The notes under the pieces: generated by a model
The model's input: the letters and a program-made list of their open reading frames with translations, nothing else
What the model was told of the DNA's origin: nothing
Databases searched by the model: none
Source: Calidifontimicrobium sp035325925
Lineage (GTDB): Bacteria; Pseudomonadota; Gammaproteobacteria; Burkholderiales; Burkholderiaceae_C
NCBI RefSeq assembly: GCF_035325925.1
Contig: NZ_DAOKZA010000012.1
Coordinates: 1 to 64,000 of the forward strand
DNA length: 64,000 nucleotides
Direction of reading: 5' to 3'
Shown: positions 1-7,923 of the stretch, piece by piece
Layout: the number at the start of each line of letters is the position of its first letter
Numbering within the stretch: the first letter of the stretch is position 1
Made by a program: the position numbers and the translations under genes

Positions 1-59
1 ACTACGGGCTCGAGGCCGACCTGTTCACCGCGGTGCCCGAGCTGGTCGAAAAGCTTTGA
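1..59 (+). CDS. etfA: Electron transfer flavoprotein alpha subunit, C-terminal fragment
   Basis: Only the last 18 codons and the TGA are present; the gene enters from the left edge. The visible tail, YGLEADLFTAVPELVEKL, resembles the C-terminus of ETF alpha subunits, which hold FAD and pass electrons from acyl-CoA dehydrogenases to ETF-ubiquinone oxidoreductase. The acyl-CoA dehydrogenase starting 61 bases downstream supports this, because etfB-etfA-acyl-CoA dehydrogenase is a common order in Burkholderiales. The identification rests on a very short stretch plus context. Confidence 0.72.
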   Translation, partial: YGLEADLFTAVPELVEKL

Positions 60-80
60 GCATCGACAGTCTTCACCTCC

Positions 81-99
81 GGGGCGCTGCGAGCGCCCC
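81..99 (+). other. Perfect 8-bp hairpin between etfA and the acyl-CoA dehydrogenase gene
   Basis: GGGGCGCT at 81-88 pairs fully with AGCGCCCC at 92-99 around a GCG loop. No run of T follows, so it is not a classical intrinsic terminator. It lies 22 bases after the etfA stop and 21 bases before the next ATG, where it could stabilise the upstream message or attenuate read-through. Confidence 0.4.
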
Positions 100-120
100 G
101 CATTCCATCCGGAGTCCGAC

Positions 121-1941
121 ATGACCTACCGTGCCCCCGTCAAGGACATGCTGTTCGCGATGACCGAGCTCGCCGGCCTGGCCCAGGTCGCGCAGTTGCC
201 CGGCTTCGAGGACGCGGGCGTCGAGACCGCACAGGCGGTGCTCGACGAGTGCGCGAAGTTCAACGAAAACGTCGTCGCGCCGCTGAACTGGGAGGGCGAC
301 AAGTACCCGTCGTCGTTCCACGACGGCAAGGTCACGACGACGCCGGGATTCAAGGAGGCGTTCCGCCAGTTCGCCGAAGGCGGCTGGCAGGGGTTGCAGC
401 ACCCGGCGCAGTTCGGCGGCCAGGGGCTGCCGAAGACGATCGGTGCGGCCTGCGGCGAGATGCTCAACAGCGCCAACCTCAGCTTCGCGCTGTGCCCGCT
501 GCTGACCGACGGCGCGATCGAGGCATTGCTGACCGCCGGCAGCGACGCGCAGAAGGCGCTGTACATCCCGCCGATGATCGAAGGCCGCTGGACCGGCACG
601 ATGAACCTCACGGAGCCGCAGGCCGGCAGCGACCTGTCGCTGGTGCGCACACGCGCCGAGCCCCAGCCCGACGGCAGCTACAAGATCTTCGGCACGAAGA
701 TCTTCATCACCTACGGCGAGCACGACATGGCCGAGAACATCGTGCACCTGGTGCTGGCGCGCGTGTCCGGGGCGCCCGAGGGCGTCAAGGGCATCAGCCT
801 GTTCATCGTGCCAAAGTTCCTCGTCGACGCCGAGGGCCGGCTGGGCGCGCGCAACGACGTGCACTGCGTCGGCATCGAACACAAGCTGGGCATCAAGGCC
901 AGCCCGACCGCGGTGCTGCAGTACGGCGACGGCACGGCGGCGAACGACGTGAACGGCACCGGGCCCGGTGCCGTGGGCTACCTCGTCGGCCAGGAGAACC
1001 GCGGCCTCGAGTACATGTTCATCATGATGAACGCCGCGCGCTACGCGGTGGGCATGCAAGGCATCGCGCTGGCCGAGCGTGCGTACCAGAAGGCCGTGGC
1101 CTACGCGCGCGAGCGCGTGCAGTCGCGCCCGGTCGACGGCTCGATGAACAAGGCGGCGCCGATCATCCACCACCCCGACGTGCGACGCATGCTGATGACG
1201 ATGCGCGCCTACACCGAGGGTTGCCGGGCGATGGCCGCGGTGGCCGCCGCCGCCTACGACGCCGCGCACGCGCACCCCGACGCGGGGGTTCGCGCGCAGA
1301 ACCAAGCCTTCTACGAGTTCATGGTGCCCCTGGTCAAGGGCTACAGCACCGAGATGAGCCTCGAGGTGGCGAGCCTGGGCGTGCAGGTGCACGGCGGCAT
1401 GGGCTTCATCGAGGAGACCGGCGCGGCGCAGTACCTGCGCGACGCGAAGATCCTGACCATCTACGAAGGCACGACCGCGATCCAGGCCAACGACCTGGTG
1501 GGGCGCAAGACGGCGCGCGACGGCGGCGCCACCGCCAGGGCGATCGCCGCGCGCGTCGAGGCCACCGAAGGGGATCTGGCCGCGGCCGGCAGCGTCGCGG
1601 CGCGCGCGATGCTCAAGCACCTGCGCGCGGGGCGCCAGGCCTACCTCGAGGTGGTCGACTTCATCGTCGCGAACACGCGAGCCAATCCGAACGCTGCGTT
1701 CGCCGGCTCGGTGCCGTACCTGATGCTCGCCGGCAATTTAATGGCCGGCTGGCAGATGGCGCGTGCGCTGCTGGCTGCCGAACGCGCGCTGGCCGCCGGC
1801 CGGGACATCGCCTTCATGCAGGCCAAGGTGGCGACCGCGCGCGTGTACGCCGAGCACATCCTCAGCAAGGCGCCCGGATGGCGCGACAGCATCGTCGACG
1901 GCGCCGAGGGCGTCGCGTCGATGGCGCTCGAGGCGTTCTGA
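121..1941 (+). CDS. Acyl-CoA dehydrogenase with extra C-terminal domain
   Basis: A 606-residue flavoprotein oxidising acyl-CoA to trans-2-enoyl-CoA and handing electrons to ETF. At 606 residues it is much longer than classical 380-residue enzymes and matches the long class with an extra C-terminal domain. Sequence support includes the LTEPQAGSDL flavin/substrate motif near residue 163, VQVHGGMGFIEETG near residue 422 and IYEGTTAIQANDL near residue 447, where the catalytic base normally lies. The ATG is preceded by CCGGAG. It directly follows etfA, which suggests a shared fatty-acid oxidation unit. Substrate chain length cannot be told from sequence alone. Confidence 0.93.
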   Translation: MTYRAPVKDMLFAMTELAGLAQVAQLPGFEDAGVETAQAVLDECAKFNENVVAPLNWEGDKYPSSFHDGKVTTTPGFKEAFRQFAEGGWQGLQHPAQFGGQGLPKTIGAACGEMLNSANLSFALCPLLTDGAIEALLTAGSDAQKALYIPPMIEGRWTGTMNLTEPQAGSDLSLVRTRAEPQPDGSYKIFGTKIFITYGEHDMAENIVHLVLARVSGAPEGVKGISLFIVPKFLVDAEGRLGARNDVHCVGIEHKLGIKASPTAVLQYGDGTAANDVNGTGPGAVGYLVGQENRGLEYMFIMMNAARYAVGMQGIALAERAYQKAVAYARERVQSRPVDGSMNKAAPIIHHPDVRRMLMTMRAYTEGCRAMAAVAAAAYDAAHAHPDAGVRAQNQAFYEFMVPLVKGYSTEMSLEVASLGVQVHGGMGFIEETGAAQYLRDAKILTIYEGTTAIQANDLVGRKTARDGGATARAIAARVEATEGDLAAAGSVAARAMLKHLRAGRQAYLEVVDFIVANTRANPNAAFAGSVPYLMLAGNLMAGWQMARALLAAERALAAGRDIAFMQAKVATARVYAEHILSKAPGWRDSIVDGAEGVASMALEAF

Positions 1942-2027
1942 ACCGTTGCGCCACCGTGTCGCCCGCGTGACCGCGCGCGGGCGGCGTGATCGCGCACACT
2001 GCCGGCGCCCGTCACCAGGAGACCTTC

Positions 2028-2984
2028 GTGCCCTTGCCCCCCGTGTTCGCCCGTGTGCGCCTGCCCGTGATCGGCGCGCCGCTGTTCATCGTCAGCAATC
2101 CCGGGCTCGTCGTCGCCCAGTGCACCGCGGGCGTCGTCGGCTCGATGCCGGCGCTCAACGCCCGGCCCGCGTCGCAGCTCGACGAGTGGCTGGCCGAGAT
2201 CACCGAGACGCTGGCGGCCTGGGACCGCGACCATCCCGACCGGCCTGCCGCGCCGTTCGCGATCAACCAGATCGTGCACAAGAGCAACGACCGGCTCGAC
2301 CACGACATGCAGGTGTGCGCGAAGTACAGGGTGCCGATCGTGATCACGTCGCTGGGTGCACGCACCGACGTCAACGACGCGGTGCACGGCTGGGGCGGTG
2401 TCGTGCTGCACGACGTGATCAACAACGCCTTCGCGCACAAGGCCGTCGACAAGGGGGCCGACGGGCTGATCGCGGTGGCCGCCGGCGCCGGCGGCCACGC
2501 CGGCGTCAAGAGCCCGTTCGCGCTGGTGCAGGAGATCCGCGAATGGTTCGACGGCCCGCTCGCGTTGTCGGGCGCGATAGCCACCGGCGGCGGCGTGCTC
2601 GCCGCGCAGGCGATGGGTGCCGACTTCGCCTACATCGGCTCGGCGTTCATCGCCACCGACGAGGCGCGCGCCTCCGGCGCCTACAAGCAGTGCATCGTCG
2701 ACAGCACCAGCGACGACATCGTCTACTCGAGCCTGTTCACCGGCGTGCACGGCAACTACCTGAAGCCGTCGATCCGCGCCGCCGGGCTGGACCCCGACCA
2801 CCTGCCCGACGGCGACGTCAGCACGATGGACTTTGCCAGCGGTGGCGCCGCCAAGGCGTGGAAGGACATCTGGGGCTGCGGCCAGGGCATCGGCGCGGTG
2901 CACGCGGTGCTGCCGGCGGGCGAACTGGTGGCACGCCTGCAGCGCGAGTACCACGCGGCGCGCGACAGGTTGTCGCTTCGCTGA
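2028..2984 (+). CDS. Nitronate monooxygenase family protein (2-nitropropane dioxygenase type)
   Basis: A 318-residue FMN-binding TIM-barrel protein. Enzymes of this family oxidise toxic alkyl nitronates; some relatives are enoyl reductases. The start VxLPVIGAPLFIVSNPGLV is typical, and a GAGGHAG loop near residue 155 fits the FMN phosphate site. The GTG at 2028 is chosen because CAGGAGA sits just upstream and the family begins here; a GTG at 1986 would add 14 residues with no ribosome binding site. It lies 86 bases behind the acyl-CoA dehydrogenase. The physiological substrate is unknown, and bacterial annotations in this family are broad. Confidence 0.85.
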   Translation: MPLPPVFARVRLPVIGAPLFIVSNPGLVVAQCTAGVVGSMPALNARPASQLDEWLAEITETLAAWDRDHPDRPAAPFAINQIVHKSNDRLDHDMQVCAKYRVPIVITSLGARTDVNDAVHGWGGVVLHDVINNAFAHKAVDKGADGLIAVAAGAGGHAGVKSPFALVQEIREWFDGPLALSGAIATGGGVLAAQAMGADFAYIGSAFIATDEARASGAYKQCIVDSTSDDIVYSSLFTGVHGNYLKPSIRAAGLDPDHLPDGDVSTMDFASGGAAKAWKDIWGCGQGIGAVHAVLPAGELVARLQREYHAARDRLSLR

Positions 2985-3159
2985 GCGGGACACCGGCCGG
3001 GCCGGGGCCCGGTGGCGGCGCGCCGCGTCGCGCGGCGCTCGCTGCGCGTGGATCGCACGCCACGTGCATCTCGGTTGTCAGCAAAGTCGAAGGGTTGACG
3101 GTGTCCAATCCCGGCGCGGTCGGGGAAAACCGGAGTAAAGTCGCGGCCGTGATCTGAGG

Positions 3160-3311
3160 TCCTTCCCGTCCCCTTGCTGGTCCAGGCCACCCGGTCTGGT
3201 GCGAAACGAACAGCAAGGCGGGTCGCAATCCGCCAACCGGTGAAGCCGGGTCGCGGAAGGTTTTGACAACCCATCGGAGCCCTGGAAACCGGGGCGAAAG
3301 GTGAGCGAGCG
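3160..3311 (+). promoter_or_regulatory. Structured sucA leader, candidate sucA RNA motif
   Basis: The 327 bases between the nitronate monooxygenase gene and sucA hold no gene. The distal half is structured: CCTTGCTG at 3172-3179 pairs perfectly with CAGCAAGG at 3211-3218, enclosing a CCAG/CTGG stem; GGCGG at 3217-3221 can pair with CCGCC at 3230-3234; and GCCC/GGGC bracket a GGAAACC-containing loop just before the Shine-Dalgarno AAAGGTGAG at 3298-3306. A conserved sucA RNA motif is known in Burkholderiales in exactly this 5' UTR position and is thought to control sucA. I infer membership from position and pairing, not from alignment. The proximal part (2985-3159) shows nothing I can name. Confidence 0.55.
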
Positions 3312-6170
3312 ATGATGCAGCAGTACCGGGGCAACTCGTACCTGTTCGGCGGCAACGCCTCCTACGTCGAGGAACTGTACGAGGCCTACCTCGACAACCC
3401 CGGCAGCGTGCCCGACAACTGGCGCGCCTACTTCGACAACCTGCAGCACGTGCCCGCCGTCGACGGCAGCGAGGCGCGCGACGTCGCGCACGCCCCGGTG
3501 GTCGAGTCGTTCGCGCAGCGCGCCAAGGCCAACGCGTTCGCGGTCAAGACCACCAGCGCCGACCTGGCGATCGCGCGCAAGCAGGTTCACGTCCAGAGCC
3601 TGATCGCCGCCTACCGATTCCTCGGCAGCCGCTGGGCCGACCTCGACCCGCTCAAGCGCCAGGAGCGCCCGAAGATTCCCGAACTGGAGCCGGCGTTCTA
3701 CGACCTGACCGAGTCCGACATGGACTTGACGTTCAGCGCGACGAACACCTACTTCACCAAGGCCGAGGACATGACCCTGCGCGAGATCGTGCAGGCCTTG
3801 CGCGAGACGTACTGCGGCACCATCGGCGCCGAGTTCATGCACATCACCGACCCGGCCGAGAAGCGCTGGTGGCAGGAGCGGCTCGAGTCGATCCGCAGCA
3901 AGCCCAGCTTCACGGCCGAGCAGAAGAAGCACATCCTCGACCGCCTGACCGCCGCCGAGGGGCTCGAGCGCTACCTGCACACCAAGTACGTCGGCCAGAA
4001 GCGCTTCTCGCTCGAAGGCGGCGAGAGCTTCATCGCCTCCATGGACGAGTTGGTGCAGCGCGCCGGCGCGCAGGGTGTGCAGGAGATCGTCATCGGCATG
4101 GCGCACCGCGGCCGACTGAACGTGCTCGTCAACACGCTGGGCAAGATGCCCAAGGACCTGTTCGCCGAGTTCGAGCACACCGCGCCCGAGCACCTGCCTG
4201 CGGGCGACGTCAAGTACCACCAGGGCTTCTCCAGCGACGTGTCGACCGCCGGCGGGCCGGTGCACCTGAGCCTGGCGTTCAACCCGTCGCACCTGGAGAT
4301 CGTCAACCCGGTCGTCGAAGGCTCGGTGCGCGCGCGCCAGGACCGTCGCGGCGACAAGGAGGGCCTGCAGGTGCTGCCCGTGCTGGTGCACGGCGACGCG
4401 GCCTTCGCCGGCCAGGGTGTCGTGATGGAGACGCTGGCGCTGGCGCAGACGCGCGGCTACTACACCGGCGGCACGCTGCACCTGGTGATCAATAACCAGA
4501 TCGGCTTCACCACCAGCGACCCGCGCGACACGCGCTCGACGCTGTACTGCACCGACGTCGTGAAGATGATCGAGGCGCCGGTGCTGCACGTCAACGGCGA
4601 CGACCCCGAGGCGGTGGTGCTGTGCACGCAGCTGGCGATGGACTACCGCCAGCGGTTCAAGAAGGACGTGGTGGTCGACATCGTGTGCTTCCGCAAGCTC
4701 GGCCACAACGAACAGGACACGCCGAGCCTGACGCAGCCGCTGATGTACAAGAAGATCGCCAAGCACCCGGGCACGCGCAAGCTCTACGGCGACAAGCTCG
4801 TGCTGCAGGGCGTGATGGCCGAGGGCGGCCCCGACGAGATGGCCAAGTCGTTCCGCGCCGCGATGGACGCCGGCCGCCACACCGCCGACCCGGTGCTGAC
4901 CAACTTCAAGAGCAAGTACGCGGTCGACTGGGCGCCGTTCCTCGGCAAGAAGTGGACCGACACCGCCGACACCGCGCTGCCGCTGGCCGAGGTCAAGCGC
5001 CTGGCCGAACGCATCACCACGGTGCCGGCCAACTTCAAGCTGCACCCGCTGGTGGAGAAGGTGCTCGCCGACCGCGCGGCGATGGGTCGCGGCGAGATCA
5101 ACGTCGACTGGGGCATGGGCGAGCACCTGGCCTACGCGTCGCTGGTGGCCAGCGGATACGCGGTGCGCCTGTCGGGCGAGGACTGCGGGCGCGGCACCTT
5201 CGTGCACCGGCACGCGGTGCTGCACGACCAGAACCGCGAACGCTACGACGAAGGCACCTACGTGCCGCTGGCCAACGTCGCCGACAACCAGGCGCCGTTC
5301 ACGGTGATCGACTCGATCCTGTCCGAGGAGGCGGTGCTCGGCTTCGAGTACGGCTACGCGTCGGCCGAGCCGAACACGCTGACGATCTGGGAGGCGCAGT
5401 TCGGCGACTTCGCCAACGGCGCGCAAGTCGTCATCGACCAGTTCATCGCCTCGGGCGAGGTCAAGTGGGGCCGCGTCAACGGGCTGGTGCTGATGCTGCC
5501 GCACGGCTACGAGGGGCAGGGGCCGGAGCACTCGTCGGCGCGGCTCGAGCGCTTCCTGCAGCTCTGCGCCGAGCACAACATGCAGGTGTGCCAGCCGAGC
5601 ACGCCCGCGCAGATCTTCCACCTGCTGCGCCGGCAGATGGTGCGCATGTTCCGCAAGCCGCTGGTGATCATGACGCCCAAGTCGCTGCTGCGCAACAAGG
5701 ACGCGACCTCGCCGCTGGCGGAGTTCACGAAGGGCGAATTCCGCACCGTGATCGGGCCGCAGCGCGCCGAGGTGGTCGGCGAGAAGGTCAAGCGCGTCAT
5801 CGTCTGCTCGGGCAAGGTCGTGTACGACCTGCTCAAGCGCCGCGACGAGAAGAAGGCGTGGGACGTCGCGGTCGTGCGCGTCGAGCAGCTCTATCCGTTC
5901 CCGCACAAGGCCTTCGCTGCCGAGCTGAAGCGCTTCCCGAACGCCACCGAGGTCGTGTGGTGCCAGGACGAACCGCAGAACCAGGGGGCCTGGTTCTTCG
6001 TGCAGCACTACATCCACGAGAACATGGCCGACGGTCAGAAGCTCGGCTACGCCGGGCGGCCGGCGAGCGCGTCGCCCGCGGTCGGCTACAGCCACCTGCA
6101 CCAGGAGCAGCAGAAGGCGCTGGTCGACCAGGCGTTCGGCAAGCTCAAGGGATTCGTGCTGACGAAATAG
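3312..6170 (+). CDS. sucA: 2-oxoglutarate dehydrogenase E1 component
   Basis: A 952-residue thiamine-diphosphate E1 subunit that decarboxylates 2-oxoglutarate and succinylates the lipoyl arm of SucB in the TCA cycle. The N-terminus MMQQYRGNSYLFGGNASYVE is the conserved anchor for the E2 core. GMAHRGRLNVL lies near residue 263, and LGHNEQDTPSLTQPLMY is characteristic of the family. Length is normal. AAAGGTGAG precedes the ATG; the next codon is also ATG. It heads an operon with sucB, the small PspC protein, lpdA and probably zapE. The upstream leader suggests post-transcriptional control. Confidence 0.98.
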   Translation: MMQQYRGNSYLFGGNASYVEELYEAYLDNPGSVPDNWRAYFDNLQHVPAVDGSEARDVAHAPVVESFAQRAKANAFAVKTTSADLAIARKQVHVQSLIAAYRFLGSRWADLDPLKRQERPKIPELEPAFYDLTESDMDLTFSATNTYFTKAEDMTLREIVQALRETYCGTIGAEFMHITDPAEKRWWQERLESIRSKPSFTAEQKKHILDRLTAAEGLERYLHTKYVGQKRFSLEGGESFIASMDELVQRAGAQGVQEIVIGMAHRGRLNVLVNTLGKMPKDLFAEFEHTAPEHLPAGDVKYHQGFSSDVSTAGGPVHLSLAFNPSHLEIVNPVVEGSVRARQDRRGDKEGLQVLPVLVHGDAAFAGQGVVMETLALAQTRGYYTGGTLHLVINNQIGFTTSDPRDTRSTLYCTDVVKMIEAPVLHVNGDDPEAVVLCTQLAMDYRQRFKKDVVVDIVCFRKLGHNEQDTPSLTQPLMYKKIAKHPGTRKLYGDKLVLQGVMAEGGPDEMAKSFRAAMDAGRHTADPVLTNFKSKYAVDWAPFLGKKWTDTADTALPLAEVKRLAERITTVPANFKLHPLVEKVLADRAAMGRGEINVDWGMGEHLAYASLVASGYAVRLSGEDCGRGTFVHRHAVLHDQNRERYDEGTYVPLANVADNQAPFTVIDSILSEEAVLGFEYGYASAEPNTLTIWEAQFGDFANGAQVVIDQFIASGEVKWGRVNGLVLMLPHGYEGQGPEHSSARLERFLQLCAEHNMQVCQPSTPAQIFHLLRRQMVRMFRKPLVIMTPKSLLRNKDATSPLAEFTKGEFRTVIGPQRAEVVGEKVKRVIVCSGKVVYDLLKRRDEKKAWDVAVVRVEQLYPFPHKAFAAELKRFPNATEVVWCQDEPQNQGAWFFVQHYIHENMADGQKLGYAGRPASASPAVGYSHLHQEQQKALVDQAFGKLKGFVLTK

Positions 6171-6178
6171 CACCACCT

Positions 6179-6259
6179 CGAAGCGCCTGCGGCGCCTGCC
6201 TCGCGGGGCACCGCCGGCGGACCGGCGAAGCCGGATCCGCGGCGGCCGCTTGACGGGCG
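6179..6259 (+). repeat. Dispersed hairpin repeat, copy A
   Basis: This roughly 80-base element starts nine bases after the sucA stop. It shares CGAAGCGCCT, a GC hairpin (TGCC/GGCA here), CCGCCGGCGG, the hairpin CCGGC-GAA-GCCGG, GATCCGC and GCGGCCGCT with copy B at 11542-11624 and, more loosely, copy C at 52847-52925. All three follow a plus-strand stop codon in the same orientation. It looks like a REP-type intergenic palindromic element; whether it ends transcription, protects the message or is only a mobile remnant is unknown. Confidence 0.7.
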
Positions 6260-6283
6260 CGTGTCACCCCCGGAAAGAACATC

Positions 6284-7540
6284 ATGGCAATCGTTGAAGT
6301 GAAGGTCCCGCAGCTGTCCGAGTCGGTCGCCGAGGCGACCCTGTTGCAGTGGAAGAAGAAGCCCGGCGAGGCCGTGGCGATGGACGAGATCCTGATCGAG
6401 ATCGAGACCGACAAGGTCGTGCTCGAGGTGCCGGCGCCGGCCGCAGGCGTGCTCGCCGCGCTCGTCGTCGGTGACGGCGGCACCGTCACCAGCGACCAGG
6501 TCATCGCGAGGATCGACACCGAGGCCAGCGTCGGCGTCGCACCGGTGGCAGCGCCCTCGCCGGCACCGTCGCCCGCCGCCGCACCGGTCCCCGCGGCGCC
6601 GGCCGGCGCCGCGAAGTCCGCCGTCGCGATGCCGGCGGCGGCCAAGCTGATGGCCGACCACGGGGTGCCCGCCGGTTCGGTGGCCGGCACCGGCAAGGAC
6701 GGCCGCGTGACCAAGGGCGACGTGCTCGGTGCGATCGCGGCGCCGCCGCTCGCCGCGGCACCGGCGGGCGTGCCGGTCGCCGCGGCGATGGCCAAGCCGC
6801 TGCCGCCGGTGGCCGCGCCGCTGAAGCTCAACCTCGGCGACCGTCCCGAGCAGCGCGTGCCGATGACGCGGCTGCGCGCACGCGTGGCCGAGCGGCTGCT
6901 GCAGTCGCAGGCCACCAACGCCATCCTCACCACCTTCAACGAGGTCAACATGGCCCCGGTGATGGAGATGCGCAAGCGGTTCCAGGACCGTTTCGAGAAG
7001 GAGCACGGCGTCAAGCTCGGCTTCATGAGCTTCTTCGTCAAGGCGGCGGTGCACGCGCTGAAGAAGTACCCGATCCTCAACGCCTCGGTCGACGGTAACG
7101 ACATCGTCTACCACGGCTACTTCGACATCGGCATCGCGGTGGGGTCGCCGCGCGGGCTGGTGGTACCGATCCTGCGCAACGCCGACCAGCTGACCTTCGC
7201 CGAGGTCGAGAAGAAGATCGCCGAGTTCGGCGTCAAGGCCAAGGACGGCAAGCTCGGCCTCGAGGAGCTGACCGGCGGCACGTTCTCGATCAGCAACGGC
7301 GGCGTGTTCGGCTCGATGCTGTCGACGCCGATCATCAACCCGCCGCAGAGCGCGATCCTCGGCGTGCACGCGACCAAGGACCGCGCCGTCGTCGAGAACG
7401 GCCAGATCGTGATCCGCCCGATCAACTACCTCGCGATGTCGTACGACCACCGCATCATCGACGGCCGCGAGGCCGTGCTCGGACTGGTGGCGATGAAGGA
7501 GGCGCTGGAGGATCCGGCGCGCCTGCTGTTCGACATCTGA
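6284..7540 (+). CDS. sucB: Dihydrolipoamide succinyltransferase, E2 of 2-oxoglutarate dehydrogenase
   Basis: A 418-residue E2 core enzyme that transfers succinyl groups from the lipoyl arm to CoA. An N-terminal lipoyl domain carries the lipoylated lysine in EIETDKVVLEV (Lys44). An Ala/Pro-rich swinging linker follows at about 85-115, then a peripheral-subunit-binding domain (AAAKLMADHGV, GTGKDGRVTKGDVL), a second Ala/Pro linker and the catalytic domain with SYDHRIIDGRE (catalytic His389). GGAAAG precedes the ATG. It lies 113 bases after sucA, with repeat copy A in the gap. Confidence 0.98.
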   Translation: MAIVEVKVPQLSESVAEATLLQWKKKPGEAVAMDEILIEIETDKVVLEVPAPAAGVLAALVVGDGGTVTSDQVIARIDTEASVGVAPVAAPSPAPSPAAAPVPAAPAGAAKSAVAMPAAAKLMADHGVPAGSVAGTGKDGRVTKGDVLGAIAAPPLAAAPAGVPVAAAMAKPLPPVAAPLKLNLGDRPEQRVPMTRLRARVAERLLQSQATNAILTTFNEVNMAPVMEMRKRFQDRFEKEHGVKLGFMSFFVKAAVHALKKYPILNASVDGNDIVYHGYFDIGIAVGSPRGLVVPILRNADQLTFAEVEKKIAEFGVKAKDGKLGLEELTGGTFSISNGGVFGSMLSTPIINPPQSAILGVHATKDRAVVENGQIVIRPINYLAMSYDHRIIDGREAVLGLVAMKEALEDPARLLFDI

Positions 7541-7574
7541 ACGTCGTTGTCGCGTCGAACCCGGGAGCACCGCG

Positions 7575-7898
7575 ATGAACCTCGCCGACGAACTCGCCAA
7601 GCTCGAGGCCCTGCACGCGAAGGGGGCCCTCAACGACGACGAGTTCGCGCGCGCGAAGGCGCGGCTGCTCGCCGACCGGCCACCGCCGCCAGCCCCGCCG
7701 CCGGCGGTGGCGGCGATCAACACGCTGCGCCGCAACCGCACCGACAAGTGGCTCGGCGGTGTGTGCGGCGGGCTGGCGCTGACCACCGGTGTCGACTCGT
7801 GGATCTGGCGCCTGCTGTTCGCGCTGCTGGCGCTGTTCGGCGGCGCCGGCCTGCTCATCTACCTGCTGCTGTGGATCTTCGTGCCGCTCGAAGACTGA
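7575..7898 (+). CDS. Small SHOCT-like/PspC-domain membrane protein in the odh operon
   Basis: A 107-residue protein. The first 35 residues (MNLADELAKLEALHAKGALN followed by DDEFARAKARLL) resemble the SHOCT oligomerisation motif. A proline-rich hinge PPPPAPPP follows. The remainder, LRRNRTDKWLGGVCGGLA then two hydrophobic helices ending LLIYLLLWIFVPLED, is a PspC domain, a family linked in enterobacteria to phage-shock membrane stress. No pspA, pspB or pspF is nearby. It sits 34 bases after sucB and 25 bases before lpdA, so it is probably co-transcribed with the 2-oxoglutarate dehydrogenase genes. Its role there is not known. Confidence 0.87.
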   Translation: MNLADELAKLEALHAKGALNDDEFARAKARLLADRPPPPAPPPAVAAINTLRRNRTDKWLGGVCGGLALTTGVDSWIWRLLFALLALFGGAGLLIYLLLWIFVPLED

Positions 7899-7923
7899 AC
7901 CGCCAGCGCTGACCCCCACCACC

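Noticed and set aside
1962..1980. CCCGCG/CGCGGG inverted repeat after the acyl-CoA dehydrogenase gene
   Set aside because: It is short and simple GC sequence; chance pairing is likely and no T-run follows.
3078..6176. A 1032-codon minus-strand frame opposite sucA
   Set aside because: It mirrors sucA codons and has a Val/Arg/Leu/Gln/His-rich composition without motifs.
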